Below, piece after piece: positions 1-9,035 of a DNA stretch of 33,589 bases (position 1 is the stretch's first letter; the number at the start of each line of letters is the position of its first letter). Under the pieces are notes generated by a model. It made no database searches and was not told the origin of the DNA. It saw nothing but the letters and a program-made list of their open reading frames with translations. Made by a program: the position numbers and the translations under genes. The stretch comes from an uncultured Bacteroidaceae bacterium (lineage in GTDB: Bacteria; Bacteroidota; Bacteroidia; Bacteroidales; Bacteroidaceae): positions 1 to 33,589 of the forward strand of contig CAJORF010000037.1 of assembly GCA_905236985.1 (NCBI GenBank). Direction: 5' to 3'.

Positions 1-1
1 G

Positions 2-2218
2 AGAGTCAGACCCCTCATGGGCATCTGCCTCGGCAACCAGCTGTTGGCACGTGCTGCAGGTGCCAAGACCTACAAATTGAAGTATGGCCATCGCTCCCAC
101 AACCAACCCGTGCAACAAGTGGGGACGAATCGTTGTTTTATTACCTCGCAGAACCACGGCTATGCAGTAGATGCCGACACATTACCCGCCGACTGGGAAC
201 CCCTCTTTGTGAACATGAACGATGGCTCGAACGAGGGCATACGTCACAAGTCGTATCCATGGTTCTCTGCACAGTTCCACCCCGAAGCCTGTAGTGGACC
301 AACGGATACGGAATGGATGTTTGATGAGTTCATAAAGACCCTCTCCCCGCTCCCCCATAAGGGAGAGAGCCTCACTCTATTCGAAAGCTGCGCGCAGCCA
401 CTCCCCTCCCTAACGGGAGGGGTTGGGGGTGGGTCTTCCTCTTCCGTTTTATTACTTGGTTCCGGCGCCCTGAAAATTGGGCAGGCAGGCGAGTTCGACT
501 ATTCTGGTGCACAAGCTTTGAAAGCACTGAAGGAAGAGGGCATCAGGAGTATCCTCATCAACCCCAACATTGCCACTGTGCAGACCTCCAAGGATGTAGC
601 TGATACGTTATATTTCCAGCCCGTGACACCAGAGTTTGTAGAGCGCGTCATTGAAAAAGAAAGGCCTGATGGCATCTTGCTTTCCTTCGGTGGACAGACG
701 GCATTGAACTGCGGCGTGGAATTATATAAAAGAGGTGTGTTGGAGAAATATGGCGTCAAAGTGCTGGGAACACCCATTCAAGCAATCATTAACACGGAGG
801 ATCGTGACCTCTTCGTGAAAAAGCTCGATGAGATAGATGTTAAGACCATCAAGAGCGAGGCGTGTTCCTCAATTGAAGAAGTACAAAAGGCGGCTCATGA
901 ACTGGGCTTTCCCGTCATCCTCCGTGCGGCTTATGCTCTTGGCGGTCTCGGCTCAGGCTTCTGCGACAACGATACAGAACTGTTGACACAAGCAGAAGAG
1001 GCCTTTTCGTTCTCGTCGCAGGTACTTGTCGAGAAATCACTGAAGGGTTGGAAGGAAATCGAGTACGAAGTCGTGCGCGATCGTTTCGACAACTGCATCA
1101 CCGTCTGCAACATGGAGAATTTCGACCCCCTCGGCATACATACGGGTGAATCGATTGTTGTGGCTCCCTCGCAGACGTTGACAAACGCCGAATATCATAA
1201 GCTCCGTGCACTTGCCATCAAGATTATCCGTCATATTGGTATCGTCGGCGAATGCAATGTGCAATACGCCCTCGACCCAAACAGCGAGGACTATCGCGTC
1301 ATCGAGGTTAACGCCCGACTGTCACGATCTTCAGCATTGGCATCGAAGGCAACGGGCTACCCGTTGGCTTTCGTAGCTGCTAAACTCGGCCTTGGTTATG
1401 CCCTTTTCGACCTGAAGAACAGCGTCACCAAAACAACCTCTGCTTTCTTTGAGCCCGCGTTAGATTATGTCGTATGTAAGATTCCACGTTGGGATCTCTC
1501 CAAGTTTCATGGTGTGAACCACGAATTGGGCTCCAGCATGAAGAGCGTAGGTGAGGTGATGGCCATCGGTCGTACCTTTGAGGAAGCCATGCAGAAAGGG
1601 TTGCGAATGATAGGGCAAGGAATGCACGGTTTTGTGGACAACAAAAGCCCTAACCCCATTCCCGAGCTATGCTCGCCTTTCCGTAGCCTTTCCCGTAATG
1701 GAGGGGAGGACTCCGGCGGGCTGGATATGACATGTGGGAATGAAAATCTTCCCTGGGGAGATTTAGATGGGGCTTTACATCATGCTACCGACACGCGCAT
1801 CTTCGTCATCGCTCTGGCCATGATGATGGGCTACACGGTGGAGCAGATCCACCGGTTGACGAAGATAGACAGATGGTTCCTGCAGAAGCTCCATCATATC
1901 GTGCAACTCAACGAACGTCTGAAAGCCTTTGCGCAGTTCTCTGAGTTTGCCGAATTTATGGAATACTCAGAACTTCTAGAATACTTGGAAGTACCCGAAT
2001 TTGTAGGACTTCTCCGTGAGGCTAAGATATACGGCTTCTCAGACTTCCAGATAGCCCGCGCACTCGGACTCGGAGAGAACCGTACGATGGAAGAGGCCGG
2101 CCTCCTAGTTCGAGAGTGGAGGAAGGAACTCGGTGTCATCCCCACTGTCAGCCAAATCGATACCCTCGCAGCAGAATATCCTGCCCATACCAATTACTTA
2201 TATCTCTCATATCTCTAA
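2..2218 (+). CDS. carAB: CarA-CarB fusion, 5' partial, large-subunit part ends at mid-protein
   Basis: Carbamoyl-phosphate synthase, supplying carbamoyl phosphate for pyrimidines and arginine. The frame is open from base 2, so the N-terminus lies outside the window. Numbering from the ATG at 17, residues 1-108 are the class I glutaminase of CarA: nucleophile Cys4 in GICLGNQ, and His88/Glu90 in QFHPEA. Residues 109-143 are a Gly/Ser/Pro linker encoded by repeat DNA. From about 144 the CarB N-terminal half follows: [19 protein letters not shown], the ATP-grasp core with ALGGLGSGF, and [21 protein letters not shown] helical oligomerisation region then follows and is interrupted near 543-585 by a second repeat-like insert. 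The protein stops at NYLYLSYL, where full CarB continues into its carbamoyl-phosphate (second ATP-grasp) and allosteric halves; these are absent downstream. Either a half-size enzyme working as a dimer of halves or a truncated copy. Family assignment is secure; activity is uncertain. Confidence 0.9.
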   Translation, partial: RVRPLMGICLGNQLLARAAGAKTYKLKYGHRSHNQPVQQVGTNRCFITSQNHGYAVDADTLPADWEPLFVNMNDGSNEGIRHKSYPWFSAQFHPEACSGPTDTEWMFDEFIKTLSPLPHKGESLTLFESCAQPLPSLTGGVGGGSSSSVLLLGSGALKIGQAGEFDYSGAQALKALKEEGIRSILINPNIATVQTSKDVADTLYFQPVTPEFVERVIEKERPDGILLSFGGQTALNCGVELYKRGVLEKYGVKVLGTPIQAIINTEDRDLFVKKLDEIDVKTIKSEACSSIEEVQKAAHELGFPVILRAAYALGGLGSGFCDNDTELLTQAEEAFSFSSQVLVEKSLKGWKEIEYEVVRDRFDNCITVCNMENFDPLGIHTGESIVVAPSQTLTNAEYHKLRALAIKIIRHIGIVGECNVQYALDPNSEDYRVIEVNARLSRSSALASKATGYPLAFVAAKLGLGYALFDLKNSVTKTTSAFFEPALDYVVCKIPRWDLSKFHGVNHELGSSMKSVGEVMAIGRTFEEAMQKGLRMIGQGMHGFVDNKSPNPIPELCSPFRSLSRNGGEDSGGLDMTCGNENLPWGDLDGALHHATDTRIFVIALAMMMGYTVEQIHRLTKIDRWFLQKLHHIVQLNERLKAFAQFSEFAEFMEYSELLEYLEVPEFVGLLREAKIYGFSDFQIARALGLGENRTMEEAGLLVREWRKELGVIPTVSQIDTLAAEYPAHTNYLYLSYL
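387..422. repeat. Palindromic repeat DNA inside carAB (linker coding)
   Basis: Two perfect dyads are read through by the carAB frame: the 12-bp palindrome GCTGCGCGCAGC at 387-398, and CCCCTCCC-TAAC-GGGAGGGG at 403-422 (8-bp stem, 4-base loop). A shorter inverted pair, CTCTCCC (341-347) and GGGAGAG (361-367), lies just upstream. This C/G-tract style is typical of intergenic repeat DNA rather than of coding sequence. Here it encodes the Pro/Gly/Ser-rich joint between the CarA and CarB parts. Confidence 0.7.
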
Positions 2219-2239
2219 TTGGTGGTGGATGCAATGGCT

Positions 2240-3172
2240 CTACAGATCGTGGTGAAGACGTGTGAATAAGCGGGCGGCCAGCGCACCGCTGAGGTTGTGC
2301 CACACGCTGAAGATGGCTCCGGGAATGGTGGCCAAAGGGTAAGCCGCGAAATGGAGGGTTGCGAGACTGCTGGCTAAGCCGGAGTTCTGCATTCCCACTT
2401 CAATGGAGATGGCGCGCTTCTTGGGTTCAGAAAGTCCCAATAAGCGTCCGATGAGGTAGCCCAGACCTAAGCCGCAGAGGTTATGAAGGATGACCACGAG
2501 GATGACCAGCAGGCCGCCAACCAACAGGCGGTCGGCATTATGCGCCACGATGATGCCCACGGCCAAAGCAATGGTCAGCGATGAGAAGGCGGGCAGGTAG
2601 GGGACGACGGCCTGGGTGAGACGCGGCAGGAAACGTTGGCAGAGCAGGCCAATGACAATCGGGGCAATAACCACATAAACGATGCTCAGGAGCATTCCGA
2701 GCGTATCGACCTCGACCATCGTACCAGCCATGATCCAGACGAGTAGGGGAGTGAGAACGGGAGCCAGGAGCGTGGAGGTGGCGGTCATGCCGACGGAGAG
2801 GGCTAAGTCACCCTTGGCCAGATAGGTGATCACATTGGAGGCCGTACCGCCCGGACAGCAACCGACGAGGATAACGCCAAGAGCCAGTTCTTGTGGCAAG
2901 GAGAAAACCCACGTCAGTGCCAACGCAAGCAGGGGCATCACCGTGAACTGAGCCAGACAGCCGATGAGGATGTCCTTGGGGCGGCTGAGCACGATGCGGA
3001 AATCCTTAGGGGAGAGCGTTAGGCCCATTCCGAACATGATGACGCCCAGTAGGGGATTGATCGTCCAGGTGTCAACCCAAGCGAAGGAAGCTGGAAACCA
3101 CAGCGAAACAGCCGCTACGAGTAGCACCAGCACACCCATATATTCAGAGATGTAATCACAAAGTCTTTTCAT
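2240..3172 (-). CDS. Bile acid:sodium symporter (BASS) family transporter
   Basis: A 310-residue integral membrane protein with about nine or ten hydrophobic segments. It shows BASS hallmarks: GVIMFGMGLTL in an early helix, the VGCCPGGTASNVITYLAKGD signature at the crossing region, and GMQNSGLASSLA in the second crossing region. These elements form the sodium and substrate site in the family. Such proteins import organic anions with sodium; the substrate is not visible here (bile acids are only the family name; pantoate and 2-keto acids are among known substrates). The ATG at 3172 is chosen because the upstream in-frame ATG at 3217 lies beyond the promoter element TACTTTTG (3212 to 3205). It converges with carAB with a 21-base gap and no obvious terminator. 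Confidence 0.88.
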   Translation of the reverse strand: MKRLCDYISEYMGVLVLLVAAVSLWFPASFAWVDTWTINPLLGVIMFGMGLTLSPKDFRIVLSRPKDILIGCLAQFTVMPLLALALTWVFSLPQELALGVILVGCCPGGTASNVITYLAKGDLALSVGMTATSTLLAPVLTPLLVWIMAGTMVEVDTLGMLLSIVYVVIAPIVIGLLCQRFLPRLTQAVVPYLPAFSSLTIALAVGIIVAHNADRLLVGGLLVILVVILHNLCGLGLGYLIGRLLGLSEPKKRAISIEVGMQNSGLASSLATLHFAAYPLATIPGAIFSVWHNLSGALAARLFTRLHHDL

Positions 3173-3204
3173 AGGGATTCGGTTGAAAACGTATTTTTTG
3201 CGTG

Positions 3205-3212
3205 CAAAAGTA
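3205..3212 (-). promoter_or_regulatory. Bacteroidetes -7 element for the BASS transporter
   Basis: Minus strand reads TACTTTTG, matching TAnnTTTG, 33 bases before the chosen ATG. No good -33 TTTG is seen at the expected distance, so this is a moderate prediction. It excludes the longer start at 3217. Confidence 0.5.
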
Positions 3213-3276
3213 AGCAAAATACTGTGAAAAATTGGGAATAGGAGAGAAAAAGTGACAAAATGTGGGTAAAAAGATG

Positions 3277-3284
3277 TATTTTTG
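3277..3284 (+). promoter_or_regulatory. Bacteroidetes -7 element before the TPR protein
   Basis: TATTTTTG matches TAnnTTTG and ends only 8 bases before the ATG at 3293. With a start point about 7 bases downstream of the element, the mRNA would begin almost at the start codon. No clear -33 TTTG is seen, so it may be a chance match. Confidence 0.4.
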
Positions 3285-3292
3285 CATCCGAA

Positions 3293-4525
3293 ATGAATAC
3301 GTTACGAAAATATGCGCTATTTGCGTTGCTGTTGCTGGCCTTGCCCGCTATGGCAGCAAGTGTGATCCGTCAGGCAAAAGATGCGATGAAGAAAAAGCAG
3401 AACCTCGAGCAGACAGCGAAGACGCTGATGGCCGAGGCTGCTAAACCTGAGACGCGTCACAAGGACAAGATTGAGTGTCTGCAGCTGGCTGCTGAGTGCA
3501 GCCAAATGCTCTATGAAGCGGAGAACCTGAAGCTCTACCTCAAGCAGAAATACGATACGGCGAAGTTCTTCAATTCGATTCTTGATATGTTCATCCGTCT
3601 GGAGATGGCTGACAGCGTTGGGGCTTCGCCAGATGAGAAGGGGCGCGTGAAACCTGTCAACCGGCGTCGTAATCACGACATCCTCAAGCCGTTTCGCGCA
3701 AACTTGCTGAACGGCGGAAGATGGTATTTCCGCAAGGCGCAGTTCGCGCAGGCTTACCCCTATCTCGACACCTACGTCAGCACGGCCTCGCATCCCCTCT
3801 TCGTGGGCGACTCGCTCCTGAAGGCTGATACGCTCGTGCGTCAGACGGCCTATCTGGCGGCTGTGGCGGCTCATGGCAGCAATAACCATGATGGTGTAAT
3901 CAAGCATACAGCTCTGGCCAAGGAGGCGGGGCTGAAGAGTTATCTTATTCAGGAATACTATGCTCGGGCACTTCTTGCCAAGGGCGATTCAGCCACTTGG
4001 CTGCGCGCTCTCGATGACGGCAATCGCGAGTTCCCCATTCACCCCTTCTTCTTCACGAATCTCATAGATTATCACATCGATAATGGTGACTATGAGCGCG
4101 GTCTGGCACTTGCCGACTCGATGACTCACGTGGAAGACAGCGTTGCGCTGTTCTGGTATGCCAAGAGTTTGGTGTACCTGAAGATGGGCAAGGACCGTGA
4201 GGTCATCGATGCCTGCGACTCGTGTCTGGCGCGCGATCCCCAATACACGGACGCCTATTTTAATAAGGGTATAGCCTCGCTGAACCTCGCCGTCATCTTT
4301 ACCGAACAGGCGTGTACGGACATCAATGATCCGCAGAGCCGACGTGACCGCGAGATCATCCGCAGTCTGTACCTGCTGGCCAAGCAGCCGATGGAAAAAG
4401 TGAGGGAGTTGTCACCTGATGAACCCTCGCGCTGGGCATCGCCGCTATATCGTATCTACCTGAACCTGAATATGGGTAACGAGTTCGATGAGATGGATCG
4501 CATCCTCAAGAACTTACATAAGTAA
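3293..4525 (+). CDS. Exported tetratricopeptide-repeat protein
   Basis: A 410-residue protein beginning MNTLRKYALFALLLLALPAM, a clear Sec signal peptide with cleavage likely after MAA. The mature part is helical with degenerate TPR-like pairs, best seen at AKSLVYLKMGKDREVIDACD followed by DAYFNKGIASLNLA. It is presumably periplasmic and acts by protein binding; no catalytic motif is seen. The ATG at 3293 is preferred over 3260 because the latter would place eleven charged residues before the signal peptide and lies upstream of the promoter-like element. It ends 5 bases before the two-module sensor kinase, so the two are very likely co-transcribed, and it may be an accessory sensing partner. 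I do not recognise a named family. Confidence 0.8.
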   Translation: MNTLRKYALFALLLLALPAMAASVIRQAKDAMKKKQNLEQTAKTLMAEAAKPETRHKDKIECLQLAAECSQMLYEAENLKLYLKQKYDTAKFFNSILDMFIRLEMADSVGASPDEKGRVKPVNRRRNHDILKPFRANLLNGGRWYFRKAQFAQAYPYLDTYVSTASHPLFVGDSLLKADTLVRQTAYLAAVAAHGSNNHDGVIKHTALAKEAGLKSYLIQEYYARALLAKGDSATWLRALDDGNREFPIHPFFFTNLIDYHIDNGDYERGLALADSMTHVEDSVALFWYAKSLVYLKMGKDREVIDACDSCLARDPQYTDAYFNKGIASLNLAVIFTEQACTDINDPQSRRDREIIRSLYLLAKQPMEKVRELSPDEPSRWASPLYRIYLNLNMGNEFDEMDRILKNLHK

Positions 4526-4530
4526 CGGCT

Positions 4531-7500
4531 ATGAAATCCGTGTCGTATCCAAGCTTCATTCCCCTTATGTTCATGCTCGCGTGGCTCTGCACGGCGTGTA
4601 GGGGAGGACAGGAGACGGCCTCTCAGCATGTCCGTTCGGCAGTCGATTCGCTCAATACATTGGCCTACCAATGGCACTATCGCGATGTCGATTCCGTGCG
4701 TGAATGTGCATCCCGCGCTTACGCTCTGGCTGACAGCATCCACTACGAGGAGGGCTTGGCCGAGGCCATGAACAATCTGGCCTTCGAGCGTTTCCAGCAG
4801 ATGGACTTCGACAGCGCGCAAGTCATGGCAGATGAGATCCGTGAAACGACAAGCGATGCTGTGGAGCTCCTGGTGGCTGATGTGATGCAAATGAAGGTGT
4901 CACAGCGCACGAGCGATAACTTGGCCTTCTTTCGCCATCGCAGTCACGCCCTGCAACGCATCGGGAAGCTCGAGCGCCGTGAGAAACGCATGACAGCTCG
5001 CCGCCGCCGCCGTTTCAACTACGCCCGCGCAGACCTCCACATCGTGGCTTCCACCTATTTCTATTACCTCGACCAACAGGAGCGCGCCATCGCTGAGATA
5101 CGTGCGGCGGAGTCGTACTGCCAACTGCCTGAGGACACGGCTCAATGGCTCTACTACTGCTATATGCGCGGTTCGGGCGGATTGAGCGAGCGTAGTGGAA
5201 CGGAGGCCATCACGATCGAGGAGTTCGACTATCTTCTGCCTTGCTTTTGGCTGGCTCGTCGCGCCGGCTACATCTTCTTCGAGGCGAATGTCGAGCAGTC
5301 GCTGGCGATGCTCTTTGCCGACAGTGTGCGTTTGGAGGTCGTGCGTGAGATGCAGCCCGAAGTGGTGTCGGCTCTCACTCAGCACTTCGGCAGCGAAAAT
5401 ACGGCGATGACAATGGCTGAGTCAGCCTACAACCATTTCGTTGCCTACGACGATCTCTATCAGCAGGCGTGCGCACTGCGAACCCTTGGCGAGCTGTCCT
5501 TTGACGATGGCCGCTATGGCGATGCCATCCGCTACTACGCTCAGGCGTTGGCCTGTGTCAATTTCCATCATCAATGCTACTACGCCCCTGAGGACGTGCT
5601 TGCCGCTGCGCAGCCAGACCTATCTGTGCTGTCCGAATGTGACCTGCTGCAGACTTATAATCCGATGCCTGAATCGGAGTCCGTTGAACGCCGATGGATG
5701 CGTTCGTCCTCAGTGCGTACCGTACCTGAATGGATTGCCGGCATCCGACAGCAGTTATCCGTGGCTTTCAGTGCGTTGGATATGAGAGCGGAGTGTGACT
5801 ACAACCGCAACATTTATCTCGATTTGCTCGACGTGACGCGGGAGGATGCCGAGTTTGAGAGTCGTGCTGCCGAACTCCAGAATGAGAGCCAGCGGTTGCG
5901 GCGGACGTGGGCTGCGGTGGCTCTGGCTGCACTGTTGTTCATGTCCTTCATCCTATATCTCCTGCGACATTGGCGGCGTCGCACACAGATGCAGAACCGT
6001 TTGCTGCGACAGAAGATTCAACAGATCCGAGAGACTGCCCGACAGCAACAGGCAGAACTCGAAGAGGAGCAAGAACTCCTTCGCGAGCAACAGGCTGCCA
6101 CAGAGCTGCGCCTCGTTCGCGATAAGCAGCAGAACATTGAGAAGCGAGCCAAACTGCAGCTGGCAGGTGGCATACAGCCGTATCTCAACCGCATGATTCA
6201 TGAGGTGGAACGTATGCAGCAGCGTGGCGAGACTTCCCAGGCCTCTCTCCATTATATCAGCGAGTTGGCAAACCGCATCAACGATTACAATAACTTGCTG
6301 ACTGAATGGATCCAGATGGAACAGGGACAGCTCAGCCTGCAAATCACCTCCTTCGCGCTGGAGCCGCTGTTCGATGCCATTCGCCACAGTCGCTTTGCCT
6401 ACGAGCAGAAAGGGCTGACCCTCGATGTGACCGCTACAGACTTCAGCGTGAAGGCCGACCGCGCTCTCACGCTCTTCATGCTCAACACCTTGGCCGACAA
6501 TGCCCGTAAGTTCACACCCGAAGGCGGAAACGTCAGCATCATGGCATCCTACGGCGAGAGCAACGAACGCCCCTATGTGGAACTTTCCGTGCAGGACACG
6601 GGCTGCGGACTCAGCAGCGATGATGTCAATCTCATACTGAATAATAAAGTCTATGATGCCGCCAAAGTGGGCAGCACGGACGACGTTTCGGCCACCAATT
6701 CCCAGAAAGGCTACGGCTTCGGACTGATGAATTGCAAGGGCATCATCGAGAAATACCGTAAGACGGGACCGCTCTTCGGCGTCTGCGCCTTTGGCATAGA
6801 GAGTACGAAGGGCAAGGGCAGCCGCTTCTGGTTCCGCCTGCCGCGCGTGATGATGCTGTTGGCCGTGGTCATCGCCTTGGCTGTGCCATCCGCCCCAACG
6901 CTCGCTGCCCCATCAACGCTCGACATTCCGTCGTCGCCCTTCCCTCGCGAGGCATACGTGTTGGCTGATTCCGTCTATGCGTGCAACCTCACGGGACGCT
7001 ACGCAGAGGCGCTCATCTTGGCCGACTCCGCCTTCCGCGTGATGCGTAATGAAGGTCAAGATGATGCGCTGTATGATGCTGATCAACTCTCTATGAGTGA
7101 GAATGGTAAGGAGCCTGTGGAATACCAATGGTTCCATCGTCAGGCGGCGGTCGATTATTCGATCCTGCTTGGTCTGCGCAATGAGGTGGCGGTAGCCGCC
7201 CTGGCTCTGCACGACTGGCCGCTCTACCGCTACAACAACCGCGTATATTCCCGTCTCTTTAAGCTGACGAACCAAGACACGACGCTTGAAGCCTACTGTC
7301 AGCAGACCGAACACTCGCATGCCAATGAGCGGCTGGCCATTATCGTGCTGGTCATCATCTTCGTCCTTGGTGCCGCTGCTTTTGATGCCCTCTACATCCA
7401 TCCACACGTTCTGTTCCGTCGCAAGCTGGCTGCGCTTAAGGCCGAGCATGTGGCACAATTGCAGCGAAAGGAGGAGATGGAGAGCGAACGGCGTCAGACC

Positions 7501-8283
7501 GACTTCGAACTGGCTGAGGACGAGCATCGCCGCCGTCTCTATGAGGAAAACCGTCTGCATGTGCAGAACCAAATCATCGACAACTGCCTCTCGACCATTA
7601 AGCACGAGACGATGTACTATCCCGGTCGCATCGAGCAGCTTGTGGACCGGCTGCAGGACTCCAATTCTTCTGACGACGCAGGCGCGCTCCTTGCTACACT
7701 GGGCGAAACGATCACCTATTATCGTGAAATCCACGGCTTGCTCACGGCGCAGGCTTCGTCGCAGTCTGAGGCTCTGAACTTCCGTCGCCGCAGACAGACG
7801 TTCACCGACCTGACGTCATCGCTGCCCAAACACGTCGCCTCCGTAGCGCGTCAAAGCGATCTGCAGGTTGCACTGACCCTCAAGGATAACACCACCGCTG
7901 CACTCGTTCGCTGCGATTCAGACCTCATCACCTATCTCCTCACGGAGCTCATCGACTACGAGGTCAAGCTTATAGCGTCACGATGCGGTCAGACCTCTCC
8001 GTCACAGAACGGCTTTCAGCCCTCATCCACCCTTACTCTCGCCCTGACAGGCAGCACCGACGGTCGCTTCATGTGCTTCACGCTTACCAACCCCTGTGTC
8101 ACGCTCTCAGACGCGGAACTCCACGACTTCTTCATGCCACATGAAGGCGGCGTTCCGCCTCTCATCTGCAAGCAGGTTATCCGCGAGCATGACACTTTCC
8201 TTGGTCATCCTGGCTGCCGCATCAATGCCGAGAGAGTAGGAGAGGGGCACGCGGTTTGGTTCACGATACCCATTATATATTAA
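4531..8283 (+). CDS. Hybrid-architecture sensor kinase with two kinase-like modules (DUF5112/DUF5113-like)
   Basis: A 1250-residue membrane sensor. The N-terminus carries a signal with a lipobox-like LCTAC. A TPR-like extracytoplasmic region (about 30-450) resembles DUF5112. A membrane helix lies at 459-480, then a coiled coil, a possible phospho-acceptor His557 (RMIHEVE), and a canonical HATPase core: N-box NTLADNARKF near 651, DTGCGLSS near 688, GYGFGLMNCKG near 726. A second signal-like helix (772-794) leads into another TPR-like segment resembling DUF5113, a helix at 934-957, a coiled coil, and the strongly conserved block CLSTIKHETMYYP with His1025. The second ATPase-like domain (LLTELIDYEVK) lacks the N-box Asn and glycine boxes, so it is probably inactive. 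A response regulator follows after 22 bases. The ligand is unknown. DUF names are from memory of the family, not a search. Confidence 0.82.
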   Translation: MKSVSYPSFIPLMFMLAWLCTACRGGQETASQHVRSAVDSLNTLAYQWHYRDVDSVRECASRAYALADSIHYEEGLAEAMNNLAFERFQQMDFDSAQVMADEIRETTSDAVELLVADVMQMKVSQRTSDNLAFFRHRSHALQRIGKLERREKRMTARRRRRFNYARADLHIVASTYFYYLDQQERAIAEIRAAESYCQLPEDTAQWLYYCYMRGSGGLSERSGTEAITIEEFDYLLPCFWLARRAGYIFFEANVEQSLAMLFADSVRLEVVREMQPEVVSALTQHFGSENTAMTMAESAYNHFVAYDDLYQQACALRTLGELSFDDGRYGDAIRYYAQALACVNFHHQCYYAPEDVLAAAQPDLSVLSECDLLQTYNPMPESESVERRWMRSSSVRTVPEWIAGIRQQLSVAFSALDMRAECDYNRNIYLDLLDVTREDAEFESRAAELQNESQRLRRTWAAVALAALLFMSFILYLLRHWRRRTQMQNRLLRQKIQQIRETARQQQAELEEEQELLREQQAATELRLVRDKQQNIEKRAKLQLAGGIQPYLNRMIHEVERMQQRGETSQASLHYISELANRINDYNNLLTEWIQMEQGQLSLQITSFALEPLFDAIRHSRFAYEQKGLTLDVTATDFSVKADRALTLFMLNTLADNARKFTPEGGNVSIMASYGESNERPYVELSVQDTGCGLSSDDVNLILNNKVYDAAKVGSTDDVSATNSQKGYGFGLMNCKGIIEKYRKTGPLFGVCAFGIESTKGKGSRFWFRLPRVMMLLAVVIALAVPSAPTLAAPSTLDIPSSPFPREAYVLADSVYACNLTGRYAEALILADSAFRVMRNEGQDDALYDADQLSMSENGKEPVEYQWFHRQAAVDYSILLGLRNEVAVAALALHDWPLYRYNNRVYSRLFKLTNQDTTLEAYCQQTEHSHANERLAIIVLVIIFVLGAAAFDALYIHPHVLFRRKLAALKAEHVAQLQRKEEMESERRQTDFELAEDEHRRRLYEENRLHVQNQIIDNCLSTIKHETMYYPGRIEQLVDRLQDSNSSDDAGALLATLGETITYYREIHGLLTAQASSQSEALNFRRRRQTFTDLTSSLPKHVASVARQSDLQVALTLKDNTTAALVRCDSDLITYLLTELIDYEVKLIASRCGQTSPSQNGFQPSSTLTLALTGSTDGRFMCFTLTNPCVTLSDAELHDFFMPHEGGVPPLICKQVIREHDTFLGHPGCRINAERVGEGHAVWFTIPIIY

Positions 8284-8305
8284 CAATTATACATTCAACC
8301 ACTAT

Positions 8306-9028
8306 ATGGATCCCTTCAAAGTCATCATCGTAGAAGATGTGAAGCTCGAGCTGAAAGGCACCGAGGAAATCTTCCGTTCAGACATCCCGGAAGCCGAGAT
8401 ACTCGGTACCGCCATGAACGAGGGCGAGCTGTGGGCACTCATGCGCAAGCAGTTACCCGACCTGTTGCTCCTGGACTTAGGTCTGGGCGGAAGCACCACC
8501 ATCGGCGTTGATATCTGTCGCCAGGTTCATAGCCGTTATCCCGAAGTCAAAGTCCTGATTTTCACGGGTGAGATACTCAACGAACGCCTGTGGGTAGATG
8601 TCCTGCAAGCGGGCGCACAAGGCATCATATTGAAGACGGGCGAGTTGCTGACGCGCAATGATGTGCGTCTGGTCATGAGCGGACGTCAGTTGGTGTTCAA
8701 TCAGCCCATTCTCGAGAAGATTGTGGCGCGCTTCAAGCGGAGTGTGACGGGTGACAGTATGCGCACGGATGCTGTCATCGACTACGACATCGATGAGTAC
8801 GACGAGCGATTCCTGCGTCACCTCGCCCTCGGCTACACCAAGGACATGATCTCGCAGCTCAAGAATATGCCCTTCGGCGTCAAGAGCTTGGAGAAACGGC
8901 AGGTGGAGCTCATCAACCGTCTCTTTCCCCAGAACGAGCGTCAGGGCGTCAATGCCACACGCCTCGTAGTGAAAGCCTTGCAACTGCACATCATCGATTT
9001 GGATCATCTGAAGCCCGATAACGAATAA
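8306..9028 (+). CDS. Response regulator, receiver plus atypical helix-turn-helix
   Basis: 240 residues. The N-terminal CheY-like receiver has the acidic pair Glu10/Asp11, phospho-acceptor Asp57 (LLLLDLGLGG), Thr87 (FTG) and Lys110 (ILKTGE), so all phosphorylation residues are present. The C-terminal part (about 150-240) has a LuxR/GerE-like order, FLRHLALGYTKDMISQLKN then VELINRLF, but is divergent. It probably binds DNA as the output of the sensor encoded 22 bases upstream. It ends 7 bases before the helicase gene, suggesting read-through into it. Targets cannot be read from the window. The pairing with a DUF5112/5113-type kinase is, as I recall, usual in Bacteroidales. Confidence 0.87.
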   Translation: MDPFKVIIVEDVKLELKGTEEIFRSDIPEAEILGTAMNEGELWALMRKQLPDLLLLDLGLGGSTTIGVDICRQVHSRYPEVKVLIFTGEILNERLWVDVLQAGAQGIILKTGELLTRNDVRLVMSGRQLVFNQPILEKIVARFKRSVTGDSMRTDAVIDYDIDEYDERFLRHLALGYTKDMISQLKNMPFGVKSLEKRQVELINRLFPQNERQGVNATRLVVKALQLHIIDLDHLKPDNE

Positions 9029-9035
9029 CAATTTC

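Noticed and set aside
6844-6912. Sensor kinase as two genes wrongly joined
   Set aside because: The second signal-like helix suggests this, but the frame is continuous and, as I recall, relatives share the same two-module chain.
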